Under the pieces are notes generated by a model. It saw only the letters and a program-made list of their open reading frames with translations. It did no database searches and was not told where the DNA came from. Shown here piece after piece: positions 55,200 to 64,000 of a stretch of 64,000 nt of DNA. This DNA comes from Brachypterus glaber (Eukaryota > Arthropoda > Insecta > Coleoptera > Kateretidae). Positions within the stretch are counted from its first letter, which is position 1. Each line of letters begins with the position of its first letter. A program made the position numbers and the translations under genes. The stretch is from contig OY294047.1 in the NCBI GenBank assembly GCA_958510825.1, forward strand, positions 5,022,001 through 5,086,000, written 5' to 3'.

Positions 55200-56798
55200 T
55201 GTTTATTTTATTTATTTATTTATTTATTTATTTATTAACGGGAAAACCCCAATACATAAGAAGTACAAAATATAGTATAATTATAAATGCATACATATAA
55301 AACTTGTGATACAAAAATAATATCAAAAATTAAGGTTATTTAGAGAAGTTTTAAAAGATTTTAAAGACAAATTAAAAAAATTCAAATAATTATTATTGTT
55401 ATTAGCCAACAACATAGCTCTATCCAAAGGCGTATGAGACCCGTAGTTAGTTCTATGAAAGGGTATATTAAACGTTGGAGAACTTCGTCTAAGATTTCTT
55501 GTAGGTATAAGGAACTGAATTTTATGCAACATTATGCGACAAATAAGTAAATTATTAATAAGTTTAAATAACAAACATAAATCTGATTTACGTCTTCTAT
55601 GACAAAGTAATTCAATATTCAATGCTTCGTATACATGAGATAAATTATGGTCATAAATTGAAATATTTAGTTTATTAGCACAAAATCGTAATACTTTACG
55701 TTGAACAGACTCAATCTCATCTATAGCAATATTATACTGAGGGGACCAAATTACGGAGGCAAATTCAAGATGAGAGCTAACAAGGGAATTGTAGACAGTT
55801 ATAATAGACTTAACAGAAAAATCTTTACAATTTCTCTTTACAAAGCCTAACATTTTGTTAGCCTTTTGAACAATTGAGTTAATATGACAGTTAAAATCCA
55901 GTTTACGATCTAATAAAATGCCAAGATCTCTGACAGTATCAACCGAGTCTAGAACAGTGTTACCAATAGAATAAGAGCTGTCAACCTTTATTCTACCCAT
56001 AAAAAATGTCATTTTATGACATTTTTTTACATTTAAAAATAAATTATTCCTATTACACCACTCAACCAATCTATTAAGGTCACTTTGCAAAAGAGCAATA
56101 TCGTCAGGAGTAGAAATATGTCTGTATAACTTTAAATCATCCGCGAATAAAATATAATTACTATGTAAGAAATTTATTCCTATATCATTAATAAATATAA
56201 GGAACAAAATAGGTCCACTATGAGAACCTTGAGTTACTCCGGATGTAACCAGAATTATAAACGAAATAAATGAGCCAATTTTTACAGACTGACTTCTACC
56301 TGAGATAAAGCTTTTAACCCAATTAACAAAATGAGGACTGAAACCGAATGAAATTAATTTCGATAAAAGTGTAGGCTGGTCAACACTATCAAAGGCCTTG
56401 AAAAAGTCCGTATAGATAGAATCAACTTGGCCATTCATGTTTTCAAAAGTATCTAAAATAAATTCTTGATATACTAAGAGGTTTGAGATGGTTGAGCGGT
56501 TTTGACAAAAACCATGCTGCTGATCAATTAATAGTTCTTTACAGGACCACCTAAGACTATCTGCAACAAGGCTATCAAAAATCTTAGGGATACTTGATTG
56601 TATACAGACGCTTTTATAATTAGATACATTTTCCCTTGGACCAGATTTGTGTACAGGCATTATATAACTATGTTTCCATAAAGAAGGAAAATATTCCTGC
56701 TTAAACGACTCATTAAAAATCATACATAAGGAATCACTTAAGGTACAAATACATTTTTTTAAGAAATAGTTAGGTATACTATCTATCTGTAAAAGTCC
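55200..56798 (-). mobile_element. 5'-truncated Jockey/CR1-like LINE
   Basis: On the minus strand it contains a reverse-transcriptase frame (see 55323-56723) and ends with a tail of TAAA-type repeats (TTTATTTATTTA... at 55207-55240 on the plus strand). The 5' end is lost just upstream of about 56798, so the endonuclease and ORF1 are missing. Confidence 0.9.
55323..56723 (-). CDS. Reverse transcriptase of a non-LTR retrotransposon, truncated
   Basis: An intact 466-codon frame. Motifs in order: WKHSYIMPVHKSG (about residue 16), SVCIQSSIPKIFDSLV, QHGFCQNRSTISNL (about 70), YTDFFKAFDSVDQPTLLSKL (about 104), VTSGVTQGSHSGPILFLIFI (about 158), and the catalytic LFADDLKLY (about 192), with F-A-D-D in place of Y-A-D-D as is usual for this clade. 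These are followed by the LNVKKCHKM and LGILLD regions and the C-terminal QRKVLRFCANK part. GVTQGSHSGP differs from the usual G-x-PQG-SxLGP (Thr for Pro, Ser for Leu). The frame continues upstream of the first Met (DSIPNYFLKKC), so the start is not genuine. It makes DNA from its own RNA; here it is a dead-on-arrival copy. Confidence 0.93.
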   Translation of the reverse strand: MIFNESFKQEYFPSLWKHSYIMPVHKSGPRENVSNYKSVCIQSSIPKIFDSLVADSLRWSCKELLIDQQHGFCQNRSTISNLLVYQEFILDTFENMNGQVDSIYTDFFKAFDSVDQPTLLSKLISFGFSPHFVNWVKSFISGRSQSVKIGSFISFIILVTSGVTQGSHSGPILFLIFINDIGINFLHSNYILFADDLKLYRHISTPDDIALLQSDLNRLVEWCNRNNLFLNVKKCHKMTFFMGRIKVDSSYSIGNTVLDSVDTVRDLGILLDRKLDFNCHINSIVQKANKMLGFVKRNCKDFSVKSIITVYNSLVSSHLEFASVIWSPQYNIAIDEIESVQRKVLRFCANKLNISIYDHNLSHVYEALNIELLCHRRRKSDLCLLFKLINNLLICRIMLHKIQFLIPTRNLRRSSPTFNIPFHRTNYGSHTPLDRAMLLANNNNNYLNFFNLSLKSFKTSLNNLNF

Positions 56799-57168
56799 CT
56801 AAATATTAAAGTACGTGACTTTAACGAGTTTTTAGCAAAAATTAAAGTACATATCGCAGTATGAATGCAAGACCACCATAACTCAAAAAAAAACCGTGGT
56901 ATGGTTTTTATTTGTACCTCTGAACTTTTGAATTTTAACATATACAAACTCCAATTTATTACTGGAATATAAAGTAACTTATAAACTAAATGGAATAGTT
57001 CATTCGAGTTTGTATATGTTATCATTCATCAAGTACAGAGGTACAAAACAAACCATACCACAGTTTTTTTTTTATTTTTTTTTTTAATTATGGTGGTATT
57101 TTATAAACATAACTATATTCTATACACAAACATATACTATTCGAACCTGTTGGAAAAAATAATTTTTA

Positions 57169-58655
57169 TCCAATACCTACAGATAATGAGACAATTATCA
57201 GCTTTATTTTAAATAGATAAACTCAATAATAACCCCTGCATGGCTTTTAGTTTATTGAGTGGATAATTATTTATTTTACCCACTCAACTGTCACTTGGTA
57301 AATTATTTTCTTGTAAATTTCATTAAAATTTTTAATAAAAATATGAATTCCTAAGCTATTTACTGGATAAAACCTTGTATGGCACTCATGGGTAAACCGA
57401 TATTGCCCTCCGGAAAATTTACCTGCTTGGCTGACGCCTCGCAGGTTAATTTTCTCATGGGCAATATCTTACTTTACCCACTAGTACCATAAATAACTAT
57501 TATGTGAATATACTAGTGATAAATTCCTAATATAATATACGATATAATATACTTAATAAGACATAAAATTGGTTTTAATAAAAAAAAACTGATATCAGAG
57601 GGAAATTTTATTTTTATTTGAATATGCCAGTGATAAATTCCTATTATAATATATGATAATATTTGATAGTTATAATATAATTATAATATAAATATAAATT
57701 TAAGATTTGGTAAGTCAAATGATGGTGATATAGTGGAGAAAAAAATACAAGTCGCTTGAAAAACAACTTTACACTACGATATTTCAAGAAATCTTTGACA
57801 TAGAGACTTGAAATTTAAAACAAATTTTGTTTACTACTTAGAAAATCTTTGTTCCAAATTTCAAGTCATTGGGTCAAAGCGTTTTTTGAAATATCGTAGT
57901 GTAAACTTGTTTCATAAGCGACTTGCATTATCTATATATACATTATCTATATATTTTAAAGACTAAAATAGATGCTTTGGAAAATAAAGTACATACTTTA
58001 GTCCCTCTTGGCGGGAAGAAAAGTGTCACTTTTAGACTCTAGGCGTCCTAGGGATTAAAAGTTATACTTTAGTTCCGGGCAAGGAGGAAATGATCTAATT
58101 TAGTCCCGAAAGTGCAAAAAAATATTTTTCTATTTTGCGACTCTTATAAGCTCATAATCACACGCATTTTGCGTGTTCTTATAGGCCGGTAAGAGGTCTC
58201 TACTTTTTTTTCTTTTGGGTTGGCAACAGACTAAAGCCTATCGCTTGAAGTTTTCTGTGCAAATGTCCATGTCGATTTAAAGTTTAATTTTTTACAAAAT
58301 TTTGTGTTTGGGTTATTTTTTACCGTGTTAAAAATGTGGCTTGGTCAATTGCAGTGAAAAAGAGAAGGGATGACTATAAAATATATCAAAATATCATTTG
58401 TTCTTGGAATATTAAACATAGTGTAAACTGTAATGCCAACCCAAAACAAAAATCCCTAAACAGTCATCAATTTAAATGTAAGTTTTTTTAAATTTTAGAG
58501 CAAAATAGAAAAAATTGTATAAAGCATTCGTTTCATAACACGTTTTTAGCGCACTAGTACTTTAGAAAACTCGCCGCTAGCGGATCGTTTTCTAAACTTG
58601 TACTCGTGCGCTAAAAACGTATGTTATGAAACTAGTACTTTAATATACTATTAGG
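57169..58655. repeat. Dispersed repeat block, copy 2
   Basis: It matches 49700-50338 in several blocks but is longer, with inserted sequence between, including the foldback at 57752-57930. It ends with GAAACTAGTACTTTAAT about 30 bp before the exon 3 stop. Confidence 0.7.
57752..57930. mobile_element. Foldback MITE with ACAAGTCGCTTGAAA ends
   Basis: ACAAGTCGCTTGAAAAACAA and CACTACGATATTTCAA on the left recur inverted (TTGAAATATCGTAGTG and AAGCGACTTG) on the right. Non-coding. Confidence 0.75.
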
Positions 58656-58683
58656 CACCTGCTCTTTAATAAAAATTTTGATT

Positions 58684-58958
58684 CTAATTCCTTGTTATTG
58701 TAACATATTTACTAGATGATATAACATGGTTTGGATAAGATTGTGGCACGTGATTATGGTTCTGTTTCAGCTGTATGAAACCTCCTTCAGATATGTACAA
58801 AGAAGCTTTGCAGTAAGCTTCAGAGTTCATAGATTTAGTACAGCGCCATCTAGTTCTATTACGATTGTCTACTTTGCAGTGATATAGGTATATGTAATTA
58901 TCCACCATAATTTTTGGATATTTTTGTCCTTTTGTTCCGGATAAAAAGTATATTAATT
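58684..58958 (-). CDS. FLYWCH terminal exon 3 (mod(mdg4)-like)
   Basis: The acceptor ATATTATTTTAG ends at 58959 and AA completes a phase-1 codon, then LIYFLSGTKGQKYPKIMVDN. Ligands: RTRWRC, a Cys in SEAYCKASLY, and NHNHVP. The tail is SSKYVTITRN-stop, two residues shorter than exon 4. The nearly identical start and finger make it the direct sister of exon 4. Confidence 0.91.
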
Positions 58959-58999
58959 CTAAAATAATATTACTAATAAGTACAGATACATCAATAAAT

Positions 59000-60850
59000 A
59001 AATTATTATGGCGTTTTTGAGCGATATTTTAATATGTTAAAAACTAATATTGTTTAGTTTTCATCCTGTATACAGTAGATTTTGATAAGTCCCTTATGCG
59101 GATAAATATAGCGTTTCGTGCGCATTACGTACTAGCTGGATTCAAGCAATATTTCGGTAGTTTGAATGAGTTCGTAAAACAACACGTTCCGGACAATACG
59201 TTAAATTCGTCAGGAGCGCGATACTCACGCCACTATCGCTTCCAAAGAACAAAAATAACAATAGTTATTCGTAATGAATCACGCTATGGAAAATACATCC
59301 AATAAATAAAATTTCGCGTAGATCGAGTTGCAAATAAGGCTTACGCCATTTCTCCGAGGAAACATCATCTTAGGCCCAAGTACAAGAAGACAACTGGAAC
59401 AATACAAGTAAGTCCGTTTTGCCTCACGTCACAAAGGTCCTTCGATAAAACACCCCAGCGGTTAACAAATATTTTTTCAAAAAAAGTCGTATGTACTAAA
59501 AAAGTGGGACAAGAGTTAGCAACGAACCCTACTTATTTTGGATATTTTAATAATTTGAATCGGACTGCTGTCCTACTTTTTTTTGACGCGGATAGTACAG
59601 ACTTTTTTAATCTAGGTAGGTAAATGAGGTTACTGCTACGTATGTAGCCCACGAATTTTACCCTCCACTTCTTATGTAAAAGTGGTATTGGTCAGATATG
59701 GCTGAATTTTGAAAATTTTAGAGTTCTCGACATTCTGATCAAAAGTTTTTAAGGGTACGACTCCCAAAAATCAATAGTTTAGGTACCAGAGAATTTTTAG
59801 GATCTGGAACTTGCTCATCCAGTATTATGTTTTAAGGGATTTTTGAAAAAATAGTCTGGTTAAGAGGTATTGACTTTATTTTTTTTTGTGGGCCTGAATT
59901 ATAATTATTGCAGTTCCCTTTGCAAAGTACTTGGTCTGGAAAGTTTCCATTTCTCAGAATTATCTAAAATGGGTCTTTTTTGGACTAGTATGTTCCATTA
60001 GTTGTTAAATTTTGATATTTTGTTAAAGTCTTAATTAATTTCGTGCAGAGACGTTTTTTTATTGTTACAATTCTAGCTGAAATTTGTTGGTTTTACTAAA
60101 AATTTTATTTTAAAATGGGAAGTATAAAAATTCTTTATTAAATAAAGTTGGGATAAATAGGAACACTAGAATCTAGGTATATGTGCGTACACTAAAATCT
60201 AGATTAAAGACACAAATTTATGTTATCTAACGTACTGTATCGGTGACCATTTAGGTCTACACGAACGAGCATGCATTTTTTTTTCCTACACTGTACGGAT
60301 ACCGGTGCACAGTGAACCACAAATAAAAAATAAATGACAAAACTCTGAATTTTTCTATACCGAAAAAAAAAGCATATAAAAAAAACCTGAGCGATTTTAA
60401 GCATATTTTTTTAATCGAAATTTATTATTTTTCTCCTGTTTTCAAGTTAAACTGTCTTACTAACTGAGTAAAATATATTTTAAAATCAAAATATATTGAT
60501 TTTGAGCATACATAGGGATAAAACAAGCCACTAATTTCATCTAGAAAATTAGTGTTTCTCAGGATATGGCGCATGGCCTTGAAACTTAAATTATTACAAG
60601 AATTTACCTATTTTTTAATTTTTTATTTTGGTATGGGCTTTATCATATCCAGGGGTTTAATTGTGAACAGGTGTTAGTAATAAATAATATAAATTTAATT
60701 ATCAAGCCTAATTTAGATCAATTATGAAAACATCTTAAAAGTCGAACCACCCTAACTTTTTCTTTATATTGAATTTCAAACTTTTAGGTATTGATTCATA
60801 TAAAGGACCTTAAATGAAGCACCCGTACCAAATTTTAGCAAAATCGAAAA
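59000..60850. other. No supported gene
   Basis: The plus frame at 59096-59305 (69 codons) and the minus frame at 60204-60404 show no family motif and no matching splice context. No repeat ends were recognised with confidence. Confidence 0.4.
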
Positions 60851-60861
60851 TATAAAATGAA

Positions 60862-61417
60862 GGGGTCAGGGGAAAAACGATCAGAGTCACAAAAACTACT
60901 TTTCACAGAATAGCGAAATTAAGGTTTACAGACTCATATTGTATGATTACAGTTTCAAAGTAACGTCAATTATTGTTTCATCTCGTCACATACTTATTTC
61001 ACAGCAAAATAATATTACCTACCAAGGTTTTTAACATTACCTTTGAGGTTCAAAGCGAAAGATGCAACAGAACTATACATATGACTTTATAAAATCGATC
61101 ACAGTCCAGGACTCTGATCGTTTTTTTATGTTATAAAGCAGCCCAACAGGCTTAGTGCACTTACAATCAAAAATACGTTTCCTTAGTTACCGATGCGAAA
61201 CTATGGACTTTAATTGTTTTTTATGGTATCGCTCGGACTCTGACCGTTCTTACGCTGTATATCGTTTCTATTTAAATTCGTTACAGCGACTGTAATTGTT
61301 TTTGCTTAAAACCGACATAGTCACCTGAAAGCTTGGGTCGCGAACTACAAGATGGTGTATATAACGAATTTTCGACAAAAATGGACTATGATCGTTTTTC
61401 CCCTGACCCCTTCAAAT
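60862..61417. mobile_element. Inverted-repeat element with AAGGGGTCAGGGGAAAAACG ends
   Basis: AAGGGGTCAGGGGAAAAACG at 60862 recurs inverted as CGTTTTTCCCCTGACCCCTT at about 61393. It is non-coding and lies about 100 bp downstream of the exon 2 stop. Confidence 0.75.
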
Positions 61418-61520
61418 AACTCCACCCTAGTTTGGTCAATTTTTTTATATTTCTGGCCCACTGTGCGGTGCTGGAACTCTAGTAAGATTTTCTACTGGCA
61501 GTATACTACTGGACTTTACT

Positions 61521-61816
61521 CTAGTGTAGCTGTGCAGCTGTCCTGCTCGTTGTACTATTTATAGCATTGTCATCTTTTACTACCCTTACATATTTAGTAC
61601 CTGTTATAGAATTGTTATCAACCTGTTTTGGTTCATGGTTATGAAAATGTTTCATTTGTACTACACTGGTAGACAAATATAGAGCTGCTTTGCAATTGGC
61701 GTGACATCTTGTGCACCGCCATCTTGTTTTATTTCCTTCTTTCATATGGAAACGGTAAATATAACTGTCCACCAATAATTTTGGGTATTTTTGCCCAGAT
61801 AAAAAGTATATAATTT
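61521..61816 (-). CDS. FLYWCH terminal exon 2 (mod(mdg4)-like)
   Basis: The acceptor CATTTTATTTTAG ends at 61817 and AA completes a phase-1 codon, then IIYFLSGQKYPKLLVDSYIY. Ligands: KTRWRC, a Cys in CHANCKAALY, and HFHNHEP. The tail is longer than in its relatives: TKYVRVVKDDN and then a Ser/Thr/Ala-rich end TTSRTAAQLH-stop. An extra Cys close after W-R-C (CTRCHANC) gives three cysteines in eight residues, so which Cys binds zinc is ambiguous. Confidence 0.9.
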
Positions 61817-61892
61817 CTAAAATAAAATGAGTTATTTAAGACGGAACTATTTTATAGACTATAATACATTTTTACATTTTTTTTACATTTTG

Positions 61893-62139
61893 TTTAACCT
61901 CGTACTATTCTACTTAATTAAGGATCCCCTAAGTCCAGGACTTGTGTGGGTTAGTAGTAGAGGGAACCACCGGCTTTAATTGACTTTCGAACCAATTTAT
62001 AGGGAGTTTCCGCTTCACTGACGCCTTTCAGTTATTAATTAACTGAAAAAGCCAAATCGGCGCCGGTGAGAATCGAACTCAGGCTATTTGGGTAGTAAAC
62101 TCGTCAAGTACGACGCGGTAGTCCACTACACTCCTCCCA
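61893..62139 (-). mobile_element. tRNA-derived SINE, type II head
   Basis: The minus-strand head contains GTGTAGTGGACTACCGC and GAGTTCGATTCTCACCGGCG, then the shared GATTTGGCTTTTTCAGTTAA body and an end AGTACGAGGTTAA. A short (AATTC)n repeat follows at 62143-62180. Confidence 0.8.
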
Positions 62140-62274
62140 TAAATCAATTCAATTCAATTCAATCAATTCAATTCAATTTATTTAATAATATAATATAATA
62201 GATTATAATGTCTATTATTGTTTATTATGTGTTATTGTTGGTGGTTATACTTAGAATGTTTGGTTATTATACCA

Positions 62275-62785
62275 AGAAGCTTTCTAACGGTGTATGATAA
62301 AGCATTATTCGGCAAAGGGTTTATAAAAAAATGGGTGGCCACTTGAAAAAAAATTTGAATTGGTGGGTGCAAGGGGGTAAAAATTATGGTTTAAACCAAA
62401 ATTTGCAAAATTAAAAATAAAAATCAACCTGTCTGAGCATTGTTTTCTTTGACTTGTAACTGGGAAGTTTAAAAAAATATAGGTCGATGTTTATTTTTAA
62501 TTTTGCAAATTTTGGTTTGGTCCAAACCAAAATTTTCACCCCCTGCACCCACCCAATCCAATTTTTTTTGAAAATAGTCACCCATTTTTTTATAAGCCCT
62601 TTGTCAAACAGGGCTTTATCATACACCGTTATAAAGCTTATTAAATAACCTTTTTAACGATGTGTCACAAGGGGTAGGTAGCTATTTGAAAAAAAAGAGT
62701 TGTGATGGGAGGGTGCAAGGCGGTGAAAATTTTGTTAATTTTTTTACACCAAAATTTGCAAAATTAAAAATAAAAATCGCGTTTT
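62275..62785. repeat. Foldback repeat plus partial third arm
   Basis: ACGGTGTATGATAAAGC and AAAATGGGTGGCCACTTGAA on the left recur inverted at about 62570-62635. A direct partial copy (GGGAGGGTGCAAGGCGGTGA, ACCAAAATTTGCAAAATTAA) follows to 62785. The open minus frame here is repeat-derived. Confidence 0.75.
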
Positions 62786-62897
62786 CTTAAGTTAATCGTG
62801 TGATTCCAGACTTAATGTAGTGCATATAGTAAAAATAAAATGGTCACAAGCTATAATACATAGATATTTATTTTAAATAAATAACATGCATTTATAA

Positions 62898-63148
62898 CTA
62901 ATTCTCTCTTATAACGGTAACTTTTTGTGATACAATAGTTTTATTAGGATCATTTGGTTGGTGCTCATGATTATGGGTTTTCTTTACTTGTATTATACTT
63001 CCTGATGAATACATATATGCCTTGCATCCTTTTGCAGCTAATGTGCACCGCCAACGTGTTCTATTGGACTCTCTTAAATGAAAATTGTACGTATAGTTAT
63101 CGACTACTAGTTTTGGATGTTTATGGCCAGGCAGGACATACACAGTAT
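62898..63148 (-). CDS. FLYWCH terminal exon 1 (mod(mdg4)-like), most 5' in the window
   Basis: The acceptor GTAATTTTTAG ends at 63149 and AT completes a phase-1 codon, then TVYVLPGHKHPKLVVDNYTY. Ligands: TRWRC, a Cys in AKGCKAYMY, and THNHEH. The tail is SQKVTVIREN-stop. It mixes features of the exon 5/6 cluster (Y-V-x-P-G) and the exon 2/3/4 cluster (VD-x-Y-x-Y). AATAAA-like signals lie below 62880 on the minus strand. No earlier common exon was found between here and the window edge. Confidence 0.92.
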
Positions 63149-63149
63149 C

Positions 63150-64000
63150 TAAAAATTACATTACTCGTAATGAAAAACAATTTATTTTTAAAAAACAGAT
63201 AAACCTATAAAATCTATATAGAAAATAAAATTTGAAATTACATCCTTAATTTACCTCATCTTTAATCTCATTATTCTTGAATTCTACTTTTTGTTGCTAA
63301 TATACCTTTTCGCTCGACCACTCACAAATTCATTATTTGGACCTTTTTGTGCAAAATTAATTTGGAAAATTTCATCAATAAAAATAAATATTTACACGGT
63401 CAAATAGAGAATTTTAAGCCTTTTAAAATAACCTATCTCAAGACCTGAGGTGCCATTTAAAATAATGCAAATGATAGTTTTTGTTGTGTAATACACACAT
63501 TGCAAATTAGCAGTTTTTTTTATCTTAACCCTAAACTCTGAAAGAGAAATAAATATACCAATAACATCACCTGCTCATATAAATATGTCTTGCCGAAATT
63601 GTACAATTAACTAAAATTTTTATAAGCACTTTTTTACAAAATTACTAATTACTTTTGGTAATTTTTTTTAATAAAATGTCAATTTAAAAAATAAACAATA
63701 TTTTCTACTACCTGATTAAGTGCTAGCTTACATATTATCTGCCGTTGTCAAGGCTTGTTTACCTTGGCAACCAATAAAATCAGTGAACTCATTTATTATT
63801 GACCGTTGTTAAGCATTGTTTATTGACGAAGGTTAATAATGAAAATTTTTGGAGACAACTACTAACTTTTTTAACTTATTTGTCAAACTGACAGCTATGT
63901 CAAGATAATTTTTAAACTTTATTTTTAACTGATATTTGGAGTCACTAGCTTTAGGTAGTAGAAAAAATAGTATATGCACCACCTATGCGAACTGTCTTAA
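63150..64000. other. Intron upstream of FLYWCH exon 1, no supported feature
   Basis: AT-rich sequence. I saw no minus-strand BTB-type coding exon and no donor-bounded conserved frame. The common 5' exons must lie further out. Confidence 0.4.

Noticed and set aside
59096..59305. 69-codon plus-strand frame with more balanced composition than its surroundings
   Set aside because: No recognisable domain, no matching splice signals, and no second copy in the window to support it.

Overview
The window looks like part of an insect (or at least arthropod) genome. It is AT-rich, has long introns, and is packed with tRNA-derived SINEs, truncated non-LTR retrotransposons and many small inverted-repeat DNA elements. 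No species can be assigned from the sequence.

The organising theme, all on the minus strand, is an array of single-exon C-terminal modules that look like alternative 3' terminal exons of a modifier of mdg4 [mod(mdg4)]-type gene. Fourteen exons encode FLYWCH zinc fingers (W-x-C ... C ... H-x-H). From transcript 5' to 3' they lie at about 63.1, 61.8, 59.0, 54.1, 50.6, 46.2, 41.1, 33.3, 30.2, 28.5, 26.6, 22.6, 1.5 and 0.8 kb. Each has a pyrimidine/AT-rich acceptor ending in TAG, begins with two nucleotides that complete a codon started upstream (phase 1), and ends in a stop codon. The shared N-terminal exons (in mod(mdg4), a BTB domain) are not in the window and would lie beyond position 64000.

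Two other kinds of module sit in the array between the 22.6-kb and 1.5-kb FLYWCH exons, on the same strand and with the same acceptor phase. The first is a BEN-domain cassette: a coiled-coil exon at 12.5 kb, then linker, BEN-a and BEN-b exons at 11.8, 10.6 and 9.8 kb, with the last three duplicated at 6.9, 6.4 and 5.3 kb. The second is a pair of paralogous exons at 15.97 and 18.27 kb encoding a Cys-rich zinc ribbon like the C-terminal domain of piggyBac transposases. The phase match suggests that one promoter and one set of common exons could join to FLYWCH, BEN or zinc-ribbon tails. That joining is inferred, not seen.

The rest is mobile-element sequence in introns: hAT-type MITEs with exact 8-bp target duplications, PIF/Harbinger-type MITEs with TTA duplications, a THAP-containing inverted-repeat element, several LINE 3' fragments, a 553-bp SINE that shares its tail with a LINE in the window, nested SINEs, and long foldback elements. 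At 39.52-39.61 kb there is a sequence with all the conserved elements of a type I hammerhead ribozyme.

I found no conventional rRNA or tRNA gene, CRISPR array or bacterial-type operon. No protein-coding gene on the plus strand is supported apart from transposon remnants.
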